A stretch of 64,000 nt of DNA, from assembly GCA_020402945.1 (NCBI GenBank), contig JADBYQ010000060.1:55737-119736 (forward strand). Reading direction: 5' to 3'. Under the pieces are notes generated by a model. It had not been told where the DNA came from. It did no database searches and was given only the letters and a program-made list of their open reading frames with translations. The position numbers and the translations under genes are program-made. This DNA comes from Cytophagales bacterium. Its GTDB lineage: Bacteria; Bacteroidota; Bacteroidia; Cytophagales; Cyclobacteriaceae. Shown here piece by piece: positions 35,622 to 44,917 of the stretch (position 1 is its first letter; each line of letters starts with the position of its first letter).

Positions 35622-35699
35622 GGCTTACTACTCCTGCTTCGGTGAATGGCGCAAACGTGATTTGAAAAATGGTTTTTTTAAACATTAAAAAAATATGAA

Positions 35700-36302
35700 A
35701 TGGAGAATGTTAGGAAGGCAACAAGAAAAGATAAACAAGCTATTGTAGGCATACTCACTCAAGCGTTTTGGAACGAGCCACATATTAATTGGTTTGCCGG
35801 AACACATAATAATAATAAAAAGCAGAGAGTAGAAGCTTTAATGTCGTTTGTTTTTGAAAAACGCTTACCCAGCGGAGAGGTGTTTATCACCAACGATTCT
35901 CAGGCCGTTGCAGTTTGGAGAAATGATACAGCCACCAAATTTTCGATTAGTCTAACGCTGGAGTACCTTAAATTTTTGTGGATTTATGGATACAAAAGAG
36001 TCATGGACATTAACCGCTATGAAAAGAGTGTGCATAGCCGATACCCTAAAGATAAATCAATTTACTATCTATGGATGTTGGGCACGTCCAACCAAAGCCA
36101 AGGAAAAGGATTGGGATCTCATTTAATGAATTACATGCTAAGGGATGCCGCTAAAAATGGCATAGATACCTACTTGGAAACAGCCACCGAAAGTAATGTT
36201 GCCTTGTATGAGCATAAAGGATTTGAACTCTACGATCAAATGGAAGTAGTGGGTGAGCCAAACATAACTATCTACTTTATGAGAAAAGGGTCAATGAGTT
36301 AA
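35700..36302 (+). CDS. GNAT-family N-acetyltransferase
   Basis: 200 residues with the acetyl-CoA-binding loop in SNQSQGKGLGSHLMNYML (a variant of Q/RxxGxG/A) followed by a typical helix and the C-terminal ATESNVALYEHKGFELYDQ. The N-terminus (VRKATRKDKQAIVGILTQAF) is the usual GNAT beginning. The substrate is unknown. The gene is last in the plus-strand group after the Crp-type regulator and converges with the NFACT gene across 48 bases. Confidence 0.9.
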   Translation: MENVRKATRKDKQAIVGILTQAFWNEPHINWFAGTHNNNKKQRVEALMSFVFEKRLPSGEVFITNDSQAVAVWRNDTATKFSISLTLEYLKFLWIYGYKRVMDINRYEKSVHSRYPKDKSIYYLWMLGTSNQSQGKGLGSHLMNYMLRDAAKNGIDTYLETATESNVALYEHKGFELYDQMEVVGEPNITIYFMRKGSMS

Positions 36303-36349
36303 CGAAGTGGGAGAAGATCGTTGCAGACCCCAGCAAAATCTGGATTGAA

Positions 36350-37897
36350 TCAAGCCAAGCTTGGGTTCACCAGCAGAACGGTTTCCTTTTCAACAACTAC
36401 CATTCCGGCTGGGTCGCCCTTGCGTTTGCGCACATATTTTTTAGGTGTGTATGCCACCGGGCAAAGGCTGTCTGTTTTTCGTTTGGAGTTGTAGGCTGCC
36501 AGTTCTGCCGCCCGTTCGATCACGTCTTTCGGGAAATTTTTTCCTGATTGATGCTTTATGATTACATGCGAACCCGCTACATCTTTTGCGTGCAGCCAAA
36601 GATCTTCTTTGTAAGAATGCTTTAGAGTAAGTTGATCATTGGCCTCTGCATTCTTTCCCACCCAAATCTGGAAGCCTTTGTATTCGAATGTATGATAGGG
36701 AAGAGGTTCTGATCTGCTCTTTTTGTTTAAAGAAGTCTCTTCCTTCCCAAATTGCCGTACGGTCTTTAGATCTTCTGACTTCTCCAGAGTTTCGATAGAC
36801 TTTTTTATTTTTTCGTTTGCCTTTTTTTTTGATAAGATGGACTCATTCAACTTAGCAATTTCTATTTGTTGATTTTTTGCTTTTCGATAAAATACCTCAG
36901 CGTTGCGTTGTGGGTTGAGATCTCGTTTAAGTTTTATTTTTTCAGGTTGATTGGTATAAAAGTTTACCAGCTCAATGGTTTCTACACCTGGTTTGATTTC
37001 GTGCATGTGAGCCATTAGAAGATCTCCCCAAAGTTGATAGTGGGTGTCGTTAATCAGGTCGTTTACTTTTTGGACGTTCTTTACAATGTAATTGTTATTG
37101 CCTGTGAGTTGATCGTTTAGTGCCTTTAACGCCTTTGATTTTTCGGTTTCAAACGAAGTTGAAATGGTATATCTGTAATAGAAATCGTTGATTGCAGAAA
37201 TCGGGTTTTCAAATTCGGAAACAATTTCGTCCATTGGGATGAGCGACAGAGAAAGTTTGCTGTGCCTTTTTATGATATAGTATCGCGGCACCTCCAGTAA
37301 GGTCTTTGTCTTTTGAAAGAATGACCATTTTTCGTCATCTGTCAAAAATGCTTTCAGTTTTTCCTCCAGGTATTGGATTACTGATTTTCCGAACGTGAAA
37401 AAGGTCTTTTGTAATTCATCCAGGTGCTTAGCGAAGTGCTCTTTGCTCCAATTGATAGTCTTGTCTAGTTCACGCAAAGAAATATCAAAATCATTTTGAA
37501 ACTGATTGCGAAAAATCTCTTTTGCACTGCCATTTTGAAGCAGAATAATATTGGATTGACTCCCATGCATCTTGAACAAGAGCGATACACCTTCGTCAAA
37601 TTCAATCAAAAAGGATCGCTCATTTTCAAATTGCCGAATGGAAACTATCTTTTTTAATATGCCAACCTGAAACAAATCAATACTGTTTTTTTTGGCGCGA
37701 TTGAATGATGATGGAAAAGACAAACAACAAAAGGCCGGCTGAAGACTTGCCTTTAGGAAGAAAGACTCTGTCGAATTGTTGAACTCGAGAATTAGTTCCT
37801 CTTTGTTTTGACTAAAACAAGAAACTAACGTAAACCCCTTCAGCTTTTGGTCCAGCGCTTGGCTTAACTGTCTTAGAAAATAGAAATTATTATGCAA
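36350..37897 (-). CDS. NFACT-family protein (RqcH/FbpA-like)
   Basis: 515 residues. The N-terminal NFACT-N region (about 1-200) begins MHNNFYFLRQLSQALDQKLK. The middle is a long coiled coil (about 255-385; QQIEIAKLNESILSKKKANE). The C-terminal NFACT-R (DUF814) domain (about 400-500) has FEYKGFQIWVGKNAEANDQL and LWLHAKDVAGSHVIIKHQSG, then CPVAYTPKKYVRKRKGDPAG. Homologues bind stalled 50S-peptidyl-tRNA and add Ala tails, or act as fibronectin-binding proteins; Bacteroidota members are diverged, so tailing activity is uncertain. The MBL-fold gene ends 2 bases upstream. Confidence 0.88.
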   Translation of the reverse strand: MHNNFYFLRQLSQALDQKLKGFTLVSCFSQNKEELILEFNNSTESFFLKASLQPAFCCLSFPSSFNRAKKNSIDLFQVGILKKIVSIRQFENERSFLIEFDEGVSLLFKMHGSQSNIILLQNGSAKEIFRNQFQNDFDISLRELDKTINWSKEHFAKHLDELQKTFFTFGKSVIQYLEEKLKAFLTDDEKWSFFQKTKTLLEVPRYYIIKRHSKLSLSLIPMDEIVSEFENPISAINDFYYRYTISTSFETEKSKALKALNDQLTGNNNYIVKNVQKVNDLINDTHYQLWGDLLMAHMHEIKPGVETIELVNFYTNQPEKIKLKRDLNPQRNAEVFYRKAKNQQIEIAKLNESILSKKKANEKIKKSIETLEKSEDLKTVRQFGKEETSLNKKSRSEPLPYHTFEYKGFQIWVGKNAEANDQLTLKHSYKEDLWLHAKDVAGSHVIIKHQSGKNFPKDVIERAAELAAYNSKRKTDSLCPVAYTPKKYVRKRKGDPAGMVVVEKETVLLVNPSLA

Positions 37898-37899
37898 AA

Positions 37900-38661
37900 C
37901 TAAACGGTGAAAGAAAGTCCATCGTAGCCCAAAGCAATCGATTCGGGTAATTCTTTTTCTATCAACTTATGCAAACCCAATTTATGACTCATATGAGTGA
38001 AGTAGGTTTGGCGAGCGCCAATTGTTTTTGCCACTTCAATCGATTCGGATAATGTAAAATGGGACGGATGATTTTCCTTCTGAAGTGCATTGAGTATAAG
38101 CACGTCTGTCCCCTTTAATTTTTCGTAGGTGGATGCCGGGATTTGATTAGCGTCTGTGATATAACTGAAATTGCCGATTCGGAAACCGAAGACGGGCATT
38201 CGCAAATGGAACACAGGAAGCGGAGTAATGGTTAATCCGTTGATTTCAAACGGACGATCGTCAATTTCATTCAGCGTGATTTGAGGGGTACCTGGATATT
38301 TCACCGTCTCGAAAGCATAATAGAATTCCGTCTGGACTTGAGCCAGAGTTTGCTTCATGCCATACACGGGCATATCTTTTTGTTGCAGGTAATTGAACGC
38401 CCGAACATCGTCTAATCCGGCAATATGATCTTTGTGACTGTGGGTGAGGATTACCGCGTCTAATTTTTTAATGCCCTCGCGAAGCATCTGTTGGCGAAAA
38501 TCGGGACCTGTATCAATTACAAAACTATTGTAACCTATTTCAATATGTATGGAAACTCTAAGTCTTTTGTCGCGGTAGTCCATAGATTGGCAAACCTCAC
38601 ACTGACAACCAATCACGGGCACACCTTGTGAAGTACCAGAACCGAGGAAGGTGATTTTCAA
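37900..38661 (-). CDS. MBL-fold metal-dependent hydrolase (PhnP-like)
   Basis: 253 residues with MKITFLGSGTSQGVPVIGCQ and the Cys pair CQCEVC found in PhnP-like and lipoate-associated hydrolases. The metal motif is THSHKDHIAGLDD, with further ligands in FVIDTGPDFRQQ, VFHLRMPVFGFRI and YFTHMSHKLG. Probably a cytoplasmic phosphodiesterase; the exact substrate is unknown. It precedes the NFACT gene on the same strand with a 2-base gap and follows the Uma2 gene by 9 bases, so the group is likely cotranscribed. Confidence 0.9.
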   Translation of the reverse strand: MKITFLGSGTSQGVPVIGCQCEVCQSMDYRDKRLRVSIHIEIGYNSFVIDTGPDFRQQMLREGIKKLDAVILTHSHKDHIAGLDDVRAFNYLQQKDMPVYGMKQTLAQVQTEFYYAFETVKYPGTPQITLNEIDDRPFEINGLTITPLPVFHLRMPVFGFRIGNFSYITDANQIPASTYEKLKGTDVLILNALQKENHPSHFTLSESIEVAKTIGARQTYFTHMSHKLGLHKLIEKELPESIALGYDGLSFTV

Positions 38662-38670
38662 AGAGATTGA

Positions 38671-39204
38671 TTAAAATTTGAATGTGTGGCAGAGAAGGGT
38701 GGATGTAATCTTACCTTTTTCTTTTTTGAACTCCACAAACTTCTTTTCTGACAATTTAAAACCAATCGCGTTTCGGGTTTGCGGGTCCACCACCCAATAT
38801 TCTTTCACACCCGATTTTTCGTAGATTTTTTTCTTTTTCGTAAGATCAAAGCTCTTTGTGCCGGGTGAAAGAACTTCAATCACTAGATCAGGCGCACCAT
38901 AAATACCATCTTCTTTTATGATGTGTAGCTTTTCGTTGCCAATAAAAATCAAATCAGGCTGGAAAGCATTTTTCTGGCTGTCCAAATAGACGTCAATGGG
39001 CCCTATAAAGACTTCGCCAGATTTAGTTTCATTAACAAAATTGTAGAATTGCCCAGTTAGCGTTACTATTAAACTTTGATGTCGAGATGTGGGAGCAGGT
39101 GACATATAGATTATTCCTTCAACTAATTCACAGCGAGTACCCGCGGGAAGCATTTTGAATACTTCCAGGGTAGTGCGGGGTGGCCTTTCAAGTAGACTTA
39201 CCAT
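38671..39204 (-). CDS. Uma2-family (DUF820) putative endonuclease
   Basis: 177 residues with the PD-(D/E)XK-like core PDLIFIGNEKLHII, then GAPDLVIEVLSPGTKSFDLT, the YEKSGVKEYWVVDP segment and the family-typical N-terminus LPAGTRCELVEGIIYMSPAP. The nuclease role is predicted from the fold only. I start at MVSLLERPPRTTLEV (39204), 4 bases after the stop of the upstream gene; an alternative start at 39228 would overlap that gene by 20 bases. Confidence 0.85.
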   Translation of the reverse strand: MVSLLERPPRTTLEVFKMLPAGTRCELVEGIIYMSPAPTSRHQSLIVTLTGQFYNFVNETKSGEVFIGPIDVYLDSQKNAFQPDLIFIGNEKLHIIKEDGIYGAPDLVIEVLSPGTKSFDLTKKKKIYEKSGVKEYWVVDPQTRNAIGFKLSEKKFVEFKKEKGKITSTLLCHTFKF

Positions 39205-39208
39205 TGAT

Positions 39209-39481
39209 CTAGATTTTAACCTCTGCACGAGTTAACTCTTCATACAATTTCATATTCTTTTCACTGAATTTGGAAGTGTCAAGCTCTACATTTTTTAAAA
39301 TGTCGAGCAATGCGTTGATTTTTCCTTCCATCGCAAAAAACTTGTTCACAATCATAATCTTTTGCTCTTTTAACAAGCAATAGCCTGATTTGAAGTTGCC
39401 TTTTTCATAGCGCATGATGTAGTCCGACTCAGCAATAAGATCTTCAAGCTTGGTCAAAAATTGGTTTGTATATTTAATCAT
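39209..39481 (-). CDS. Conserved small Bacteroidota protein of unknown function
   Basis: 90 residues from MIKYTNQFLTKLEDLIAESD to LYEELTRAEVKI. I recall similar proteins widely in Bacteroidota, with the core YIMRYEKGNFKSGYCLLKEQ followed by KIMIVNKFFAMEGKI, but no function is known. The open frame extends upstream into sequence antisense to miaA, so the start is placed at the Met where conservation begins. It is transcribed divergently from miaA with a 46-base gap and precedes the Uma2 gene. Confidence 0.8.
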   Translation of the reverse strand: MIKYTNQFLTKLEDLIAESDYIMRYEKGNFKSGYCLLKEQKIMIVNKFFAMEGKINALLDILKNVELDTSKFSEKNMKLYEELTRAEVKI

Positions 39482-39527
39482 TCGTAGTGGCGAATTTTGT
39501 TGGCAAGATAGGTAGTAATTTGAAGAT

Positions 39528-40436
39528 TTGGTAATGGGAAATTCGGCATTGAAAGGAAAGAAACTAGTTGTTTTGGTTGGCCCAACGGCAGTCGGCAAGA
39601 CGGCTGCGGCCATAACGTTAGCAAAGCGCTGGAATACCGAGATCATTTCGGCTGATTCAAGGCAGATTTACAGGGAGATGGAAATAGGCACAGCAAAGCC
39701 TACCGCTAAAGAACTATCAAGAATAAGGCATCACTTTGTCAACTTTAAGTCAATCGAAGAAAACTATAATGCCGGGCAATTTGGACGTGATGCCATGGAG
39801 TTGATCAACCAATTATTTGAGGAAAGGGACGTGTTGATTTTATGCGGGGGATCTGGTTTGTATATCAAGGCATTGCTGGAAGGGTTTGATGAAATGCCAG
39901 AAATACATGAAGATTTGAGGAAGGAAATTATAGAGAAATATACCCAAAAAGGATTGGCTTGGCTGCAGGGTGAAGTGGAAAAAATAGACCCAGACTATTT
40001 TGCGCTGGTTGATGTGCAGAATCCCCAGCGCCTAATGCGTGCGTTGGAGGTGAATTTGTCGTCAGGCCAGCCAATGTACGACTTGCGAAAGAAGAAGAAG
40101 ATTGAGTTACCATTTCAAGTGACTAAAATCGGACTGGAACTTCCTCGGGAAGAATTGTATCAACGGATAGATTTACGAATGGATCAGATGATTGAAAGAG
40201 GTTTGTTCGAGGAGGCAACCAGATTCTATCCTCAACGACATCTAAATGCCTTACAAACAGTTGGCTACCAGGAGATTTTTGGTCACCTAGAGAAAAAATA
40301 TGACCGCGAAGAAGCAATTCGATTGCTGAAAAGGAATTCCAGGCACTATGCCAAACGGCAAATGACCTGGTTTAAAAAGGATCAAGAGATAAGGTGGATG
40401 AGACCGGAAGAGGTAGGTCAAAATATGACATTCTAA
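39528..40436 (+). CDS. miaA: tRNA dimethylallyltransferase
   Basis: Adds the dimethylallyl group to A37 of tRNAs reading UNN codons. 302 residues, full length. P-loop VLVGPTAVGKTAAAI, then ISADSRQIYREMEIGTAKP, the substrate loop HHFVNFKSIEENYNAGQF, VLILCGGSGLYIKALLEGFD and the C-terminal LNALQTVGYQEIF and RHYAKRQMTWFKKD. The start MVMGNSALKG may be two codons shorter. A heptamer tandem repeat follows the gene. Confidence 0.96.
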   Translation: MVMGNSALKGKKLVVLVGPTAVGKTAAAITLAKRWNTEIISADSRQIYREMEIGTAKPTAKELSRIRHHFVNFKSIEENYNAGQFGRDAMELINQLFEERDVLILCGGSGLYIKALLEGFDEMPEIHEDLRKEIIEKYTQKGLAWLQGEVEKIDPDYFALVDVQNPQRLMRALEVNLSSGQPMYDLRKKKKIELPFQVTKIGLELPREELYQRIDLRMDQMIERGLFEEATRFYPQRHLNALQTVGYQEIFGHLEKKYDREEAIRLLKRNSRHYAKRQMTWFKKDQEIRWMRPEEVGQNMTF

Positions 40437-40461
40437 ATTCAAATTGATAAGTTTGTAGACT

Positions 40462-40503
40462 TTGAATCTTGAATCTTGAATTTTGAATCTTGAATTTTGA
40501 ATA
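40462..40503 (+). repeat. Tandem heptamer repeat TTGAATN x6 overlapping a start codon
   Basis: Six perfect 7-base units: TTGAATC, TTGAATC, TTGAATT, TTGAATC, TTGAATT, TTGAATA. The TTG of the sixth unit (40497) is the start codon of the GT4 gene. The repeat fills the whole gap between miaA and that gene. A gain or loss of units would keep the reading frame after the last TTG but change the leader and the number of possible TTG starts. Confidence 0.9.
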
Positions 40504-41795
40504 AAGTATTGATCATCACCTATTATTGGCCTCCCAGTGGGGGAAGTGGTGTGCAGCGTTGGCTGAAATTTGTTAAGTATTTGAGTAAGCTAGGTTGGGA
40601 GCCAATTGTATTTACTCCGGAAAACCCCTCCTTTATTATTCAAGATAACTCATTGCTAAAAGATGTGCCCGAGTCGGTGGAGGTGATTAAACTTCCTATT
40701 TGGGAACCCTATGATTTGTTTTTTAAGATTTCGAAAATAGTTGGAAAAAAATCAGTTAAACAGAGTGACTTTATTTCCACCGGAAAGAAATCAATTTTTC
40801 AGAAATTGAGTTCATTCATTCGGGGCAATTTTTTTATTCCCGATGCTCGTATATTTTGGGTCAAGCCTTCGGTGTCTTTTTTGGAAGATTTTATTAAGTC
40901 AAATAAAATTGATCGAATAATCACAACAGGGCCACCACACAGCATTCATTTGATCGGGTTAAAACTAAAAGAGAAAAATCCATCTTTAAAGTGGTTTGCT
41001 GACTTTCGTGATCCATGGAGTGAATGGGACTTACTGGACACACTTTCACTTACCCGTCTTGCAAGAAGTCGTCACAAAAATTTGGAGAAAAAAGTTTTGA
41101 CGATGGCGGATCGGATTATCACTATTGCTCCCTATCATGTGAAAAGATTGGAAGCGCTGAGTGGTCGACAGGTGGATTTAATTACCAATGGTTTTGATGA
41201 AGATGACTTCAGAGGTATTGTGCATCAAAAGACGAATAAGTTTACTATGCGCCATATTGGCGTGGTGGATGAGCTTCGCGATCCAAAGCCTGTGATGGAA
41301 GCAATTAAAGCCCTTTGTCTGAAAGATGAATTGTTTCGACAAAACGTGCTTGTTGAATTTATTGGGAATGTCAATTCGGCATTTAAAAACTACGTCTTGG
41401 AAGATTCAACTTTGAAGGTTGTCACTCGCTTTGTAGATCAGGTACCGCATGCGCAATTGCTGAACCTATATGGCGAAACAGACCTTCAGCTTTTGGTGCT
41501 GGCCCATACATCAATTGCTCCGGGTAATTTGCCAGGTAAGTTTTTTGAATACCTAGCATCAGGTAATCCTATTTTGGGCATTGGACCAGTCGATGGAGAT
41601 GCGGGAATGGTTCTTTCCCAATCAGGTGGTGGTAAGATTTTCGACCGAAGTAATGAAGTGGGAATCAAGGAGGCGATTCAGGAGTTTTACCTACAATGGA
41701 CAAAGGGGGATTTGACACCAAATGCTGCCAACATGGTTTATTCGCGAAAGCAACTAACCCGACAACTCATTCGTATCTTAGGGCCTGAAATTTGA
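40497..41795 (+). CDS. GT4-family glycosyltransferase, TTG start
   Basis: 432 residues. NKVLIITYYWPPSGGSGVQR at the very N-terminus is the nucleotide-sugar GT4 signature, so no later start is possible and TTG at 40497 must be used. The middle has WFADFRDPWSEWDLLDTL. The C-terminal Rossmann domain has LPGKFFEYLASGNPILGIGP with the expected EYLA glutamate. It probably adds a sugar in cell-surface glycan assembly. First gene of the glycan cluster (flippase, methyltransferases, rhamnosyltransferase-like enzyme) that runs to 45.97 kb. Confidence 0.9.
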   Translation: MNKVLIITYYWPPSGGSGVQRWLKFVKYLSKLGWEPIVFTPENPSFIIQDNSLLKDVPESVEVIKLPIWEPYDLFFKISKIVGKKSVKQSDFISTGKKSIFQKLSSFIRGNFFIPDARIFWVKPSVSFLEDFIKSNKIDRIITTGPPHSIHLIGLKLKEKNPSLKWFADFRDPWSEWDLLDTLSLTRLARSRHKNLEKKVLTMADRIITIAPYHVKRLEALSGRQVDLITNGFDEDDFRGIVHQKTNKFTMRHIGVVDELRDPKPVMEAIKALCLKDELFRQNVLVEFIGNVNSAFKNYVLEDSTLKVVTRFVDQVPHAQLLNLYGETDLQLLVLAHTSIAPGNLPGKFFEYLASGNPILGIGPVDGDAGMVLSQSGGGKIFDRSNEVGIKEAIQEFYLQWTKGDLTPNAANMVYSRKQLTRQLIRILGPEI

Positions 41796-41801
41796 TTTCC
41801 T

Positions 41802-43244
41802 TTGATCAGTAAACATTTTATTAAAAGTTCATTTATCTACACCTTGGCAGGAGCCCTGCCAATGGCCAGCGCTATTATTTTATTACCGTTTTATAGCAAA
41901 TTACCTGTAGAGATCTTTGGTGCGCTTTCGATCTATTTTAGTGTTTCGCTGCTCGTTCAAATTTTTGTTACGTATAGCTTCGATAGCTCTTTATACATCA
42001 ACTTTCACGACTATAAGCAAGACCCTAAAAAACTTAAAGCATTTATCAGTTCTGCCTTTATTTTTATTTTGTTGCTTAGTCTCATCTCTGGGTTAACACT
42101 AGCCTTTTTGGGCAATTGGATTTTTACTTCGTTATTTAAAGAAGAGGAAATTCTATTTTATCCTTTCGGGCTGCTCTCCGTGGCCACTGGTATCTTTCAG
42201 GCTTTATTAAAAGTGAACAATAGTCTTTTGCAAACACAGCAGAAGCCGGTTCTATTCCTTTGGTCGAATGTGCTTTCATTTTCTTTGATTGCTGGATTGA
42301 CTATTGCGGGTCTTTTCCTTTTCCCGGAAAGTTTGTGGGGACCCATTGTTGGAAAGTTAATTGCTACGCTGATATCTGCGGCATGGGTGCTGAGTTTTAT
42401 TTTTAGCCAGTTTGGTTTTCATTTCAATTGGCGATTGCTTAAAACTACGTTTTCGTTTAATAACACATCCGTGGTTTATCAATTGCAGCAATGGTTTATC
42501 AACTATTATGATCGTTTTTTTCTGCTGCTATTTATTTCAATTGGGTCTTTGGGTGTTTACGATCTGGCCTTGAAATGCATGTTGGCTATCGAATTTGTAT
42601 TAACAGGTTTGAATTCATCTTTCTATCCAAAGGTATTGGGAGTGGTTGCCTTACAAAAAGAGAAACACAACACCATTGAAACAAACCGATATTATCACGG
42701 TCTCACGGCAGTTGCAATGTTGTTAGTAAGTGCCAGTATCTTTGTTTTTCCAATGGTTATTGAATTTGTGTTTACAAAACCTGGGTATCAACAAGCGATC
42801 CCAATATTGCCTTTTGCAGCTGTGATTTATCTTTTTCGATCGATGAGATTATTTGTTGCCTTTCCGTATGCGGCTCTTAAATACTCACGCCCATTGCCAA
42901 TTTATTATTTAGTCATTTTGCTAATTAAAGTTGGGGCCATGTTTATTCTCATCAGGAGGTTTGGCGCGTATGGAGCAATTGCTTCTACCTGGATCAGTTA
43001 TGTTGGCGAGATTGTGATATTGTATTTTGGAGTTAGAAGAAAGTTCACGTATAAAATCAACATCGCTAAAATGATCGTTGCTCCGCTTTCATTGGCAATA
43101 CTCATAATGGTTGCGGAGCCTTTGCTGGGTGTTGCCTATCCGTATTGGGTACATGGATTTTACATTCTGGTGACTGGCGGGATATTGGCATGGGTTTTTA
43201 GGAATGAGATAAAGGTTTTTCAATTTATTAAGAATTTTAAATGA
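41802..43244 (+). CDS. Polysaccharide flippase (Wzx/MATE-like), TTG start
   Basis: 480 residues with about 12-14 membrane segments. The start (ISKHFIKSSFIYTLAGALPM, then LPFYSKLPVEIFGALSIYF) is typical of oligosaccharide flippases that move undecaprenyl-linked glycans to the periplasm. The TTG at 41802 precedes the first conserved helix; the next Met is already inside that helix. It begins 6 bases after the GT4 stop codon, so the two are cotranscribed. Confidence 0.9.
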   Translation: MISKHFIKSSFIYTLAGALPMASAIILLPFYSKLPVEIFGALSIYFSVSLLVQIFVTYSFDSSLYINFHDYKQDPKKLKAFISSAFIFILLLSLISGLTLAFLGNWIFTSLFKEEEILFYPFGLLSVATGIFQALLKVNNSLLQTQQKPVLFLWSNVLSFSLIAGLTIAGLFLFPESLWGPIVGKLIATLISAAWVLSFIFSQFGFHFNWRLLKTTFSFNNTSVVYQLQQWFINYYDRFFLLLFISIGSLGVYDLALKCMLAIEFVLTGLNSSFYPKVLGVVALQKEKHNTIETNRYYHGLTAVAMLLVSASIFVFPMVIEFVFTKPGYQQAIPILPFAAVIYLFRSMRLFVAFPYAALKYSRPLPIYYLVILLIKVGAMFILIRRFGAYGAIASTWISYVGEIVILYFGVRRKFTYKINIAKMIVAPLSLAILIMVAEPLLGVAYPYWVHGFYILVTGGILAWVFRNEIKVFQFIKNFK

Positions 43245-43250
43245 AGGATA

Positions 43251-44015
43251 ATGAATGAATTAGAAGAGTATTTTTATGGCAATCCCGGAAGGCAGATATT
43301 TAAGTGGCACCATTATTTTGAAATTTATGATCGGCATTTCAAGCGATTTAGGGGAAAAGAGATTGTAGTAGTAGAAGTTGGGGTTTTTCAAGGGGGCAGC
43401 CTACAAATGTGGAGAAAATATTTTGGTCCAAACGCAAAGATTTACGGAGTCGATATTAACCCTCGCGTGGCCGATTTGAAAGAGGAAAACATTGAAATCA
43501 TTGTTGGCTCTCAATCTGATCGGGATTTTTTGAAAAGGTTGAAGAATGAACTTCCTGCTATTGATATTTTGATTGATGATGGTGGACACAAGATGAAACA
43601 ACAGATTTTTACTTTTGAAGAACTGTTTAGCAAGATTAAGCCAGATGGGGTATATGTCTGTGAAGATGTAGCCACTTCTTATAAATTGGGTTATGGTGGG
43701 GGGTATAAAAGGATGGGCAGTTTTATAGAGTTCTCAAAAAGTTTAATTGATAGGCTGAATGCATTTCATTCTGAGCAACGTTGGTTTCAGCCAGACTTAT
43801 TCACCAAGTCAATGGACTCACTTCATTATTACGATAATGTTGTAGTGATTGAAAAAAGACCAAGGTTAAATCCACCGATAGCTTCAAAAACAGGAAAGCC
43901 TGTGTTTGAAGATGATAAGTTAAGTACAACAAAAAACCTAGCTATCAAATTTTTGTATTTTTTAAATTCGATATTGCAATTTTTTAGGTTGCCTAGTTTT
44001 AAACTGAATCGCTAG
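43251..44015 (+). CDS. Class I SAM-dependent methyltransferase (CmcI-like)
   Basis: 254 residues. The SAM motif is VVEVGVFQGGSLQMWRKYFG, followed by IYGVDINPRVADLK and IDILIDDGGHKMKQQIFTFE. The GVYVCEDVATSYKLGYGGG segment is typical of glycan-modifying methyltransferases and cephalosporin-hydroxylase-like proteins. The acceptor is probably a sugar of the local glycan. The gene lies 6 bases after the flippase and is AT-rich (as are the next two), unlike the flanking housekeeping genes. Confidence 0.85.
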   Translation: MNELEEYFYGNPGRQIFKWHHYFEIYDRHFKRFRGKEIVVVEVGVFQGGSLQMWRKYFGPNAKIYGVDINPRVADLKEENIEIIVGSQSDRDFLKRLKNELPAIDILIDDGGHKMKQQIFTFEELFSKIKPDGVYVCEDVATSYKLGYGGGYKRMGSFIEFSKSLIDRLNAFHSEQRWFQPDLFTKSMDSLHYYDNVVVIEKRPRLNPPIASKTGKPVFEDDKLSTTKNLAIKFLYFLNSILQFFRLPSFKLNR

Positions 44016-44054
44016 GGGAAAAGTGTAAACATAAGTCTAACCTAACACCGTTCA

Positions 44055-44915
44055 ATGAATTTTTCACATTTCCTACTTACCCAGTTTAATCTTCGTAACT
44101 TCCCAAAATCTCCTGCTGTAAATGACGAATGGGTTAGTTGGACGCGTAATAGAATCAGCCTATTTAAAACCTATTGCCTTCCCTCTATACTAAACCAAAC
44201 TAAAAAGAATTTCTCTTGGCTCATCTATTTTGATTTATCCACACCTAGTGAGTTCAAACCGTTTATCAAGGAGCTTGAAGAATACAGCTTTATTAAAATC
44301 TGCTATTGCGATGGAAGTGAAGATTTTTTTGAAAATTATTTTAAAGAAGTAAAACGTAGGATCAGGCCAGACGAACAGTGGATAATTACCACCCGATTGG
44401 ACAATGACGATTTGCTTCACAGCATCGCCATGGAAATTATTCAGCAAAATTTTATACCAAAAGATAAATTTCTCGTAGCGCTTTCATCCGGCTATGTCAT
44501 GGATACTCAAAGGAAAGTGCTGGCTCACTACTTTTATCCAATGTCGCCATTCATTAGTTTGATTGAGTCCTGTTCTGGCAATCTTGTTGGAATATTTGCT
44601 AGAGTACATACGCAATGGTCTAGCCTTCGATTATTTGTTTTTAAGGAAATTTATCTTGAATTCTTTAACCAGACCAAACGACAAGCAAGATTTGTTTTAA
44701 AGTACCCACTTTGGGTTCAGTTAGTGCATGGGGAGAACGTAAGCAATAGTTTTTTTCGTGGACTTCCGGTCATTAAATCAAAGCACCTAGTTGATTTCGG
44801 AATCAATATTTTTACAATAAAAATGAAACTAGCTGAGATGCCCAAGTTTTGGAATTATGTAATCTGGAAGAGATATTTTAAATGTTGGGTAATCAAAACT
44901 ATTTTAAGTAAGTAG
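44055..44915 (+). CDS. Rhamnosyltransferase-like glycosyltransferase (PF11316 type)
   Basis: 286 residues resembling the putative rhamnosyl transferase family: FSHFLLTQFNLRNFPKSPAV, then WTRNRISLFKTYCLPSILNQ and FSWLIYFDLSTPSEFK. The DxD-like metal site is TRLDNDDLLH. The sugar donor is not certain. It lies in the glycan cluster between the CmcI-like and FkbM-like methyltransferases (2-base gap to the latter). Confidence 0.8.
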   Translation: MNFSHFLLTQFNLRNFPKSPAVNDEWVSWTRNRISLFKTYCLPSILNQTKKNFSWLIYFDLSTPSEFKPFIKELEEYSFIKICYCDGSEDFFENYFKEVKRRIRPDEQWIITTRLDNDDLLHSIAMEIIQQNFIPKDKFLVALSSGYVMDTQRKVLAHYFYPMSPFISLIESCSGNLVGIFARVHTQWSSLRLFVFKEIYLEFFNQTKRQARFVLKYPLWVQLVHGENVSNSFFRGLPVIKSKHLVDFGINIFTIKMKLAEMPKFWNYVIWKRYFKCWVIKTILSK

Positions 44916-44917
44916 AG

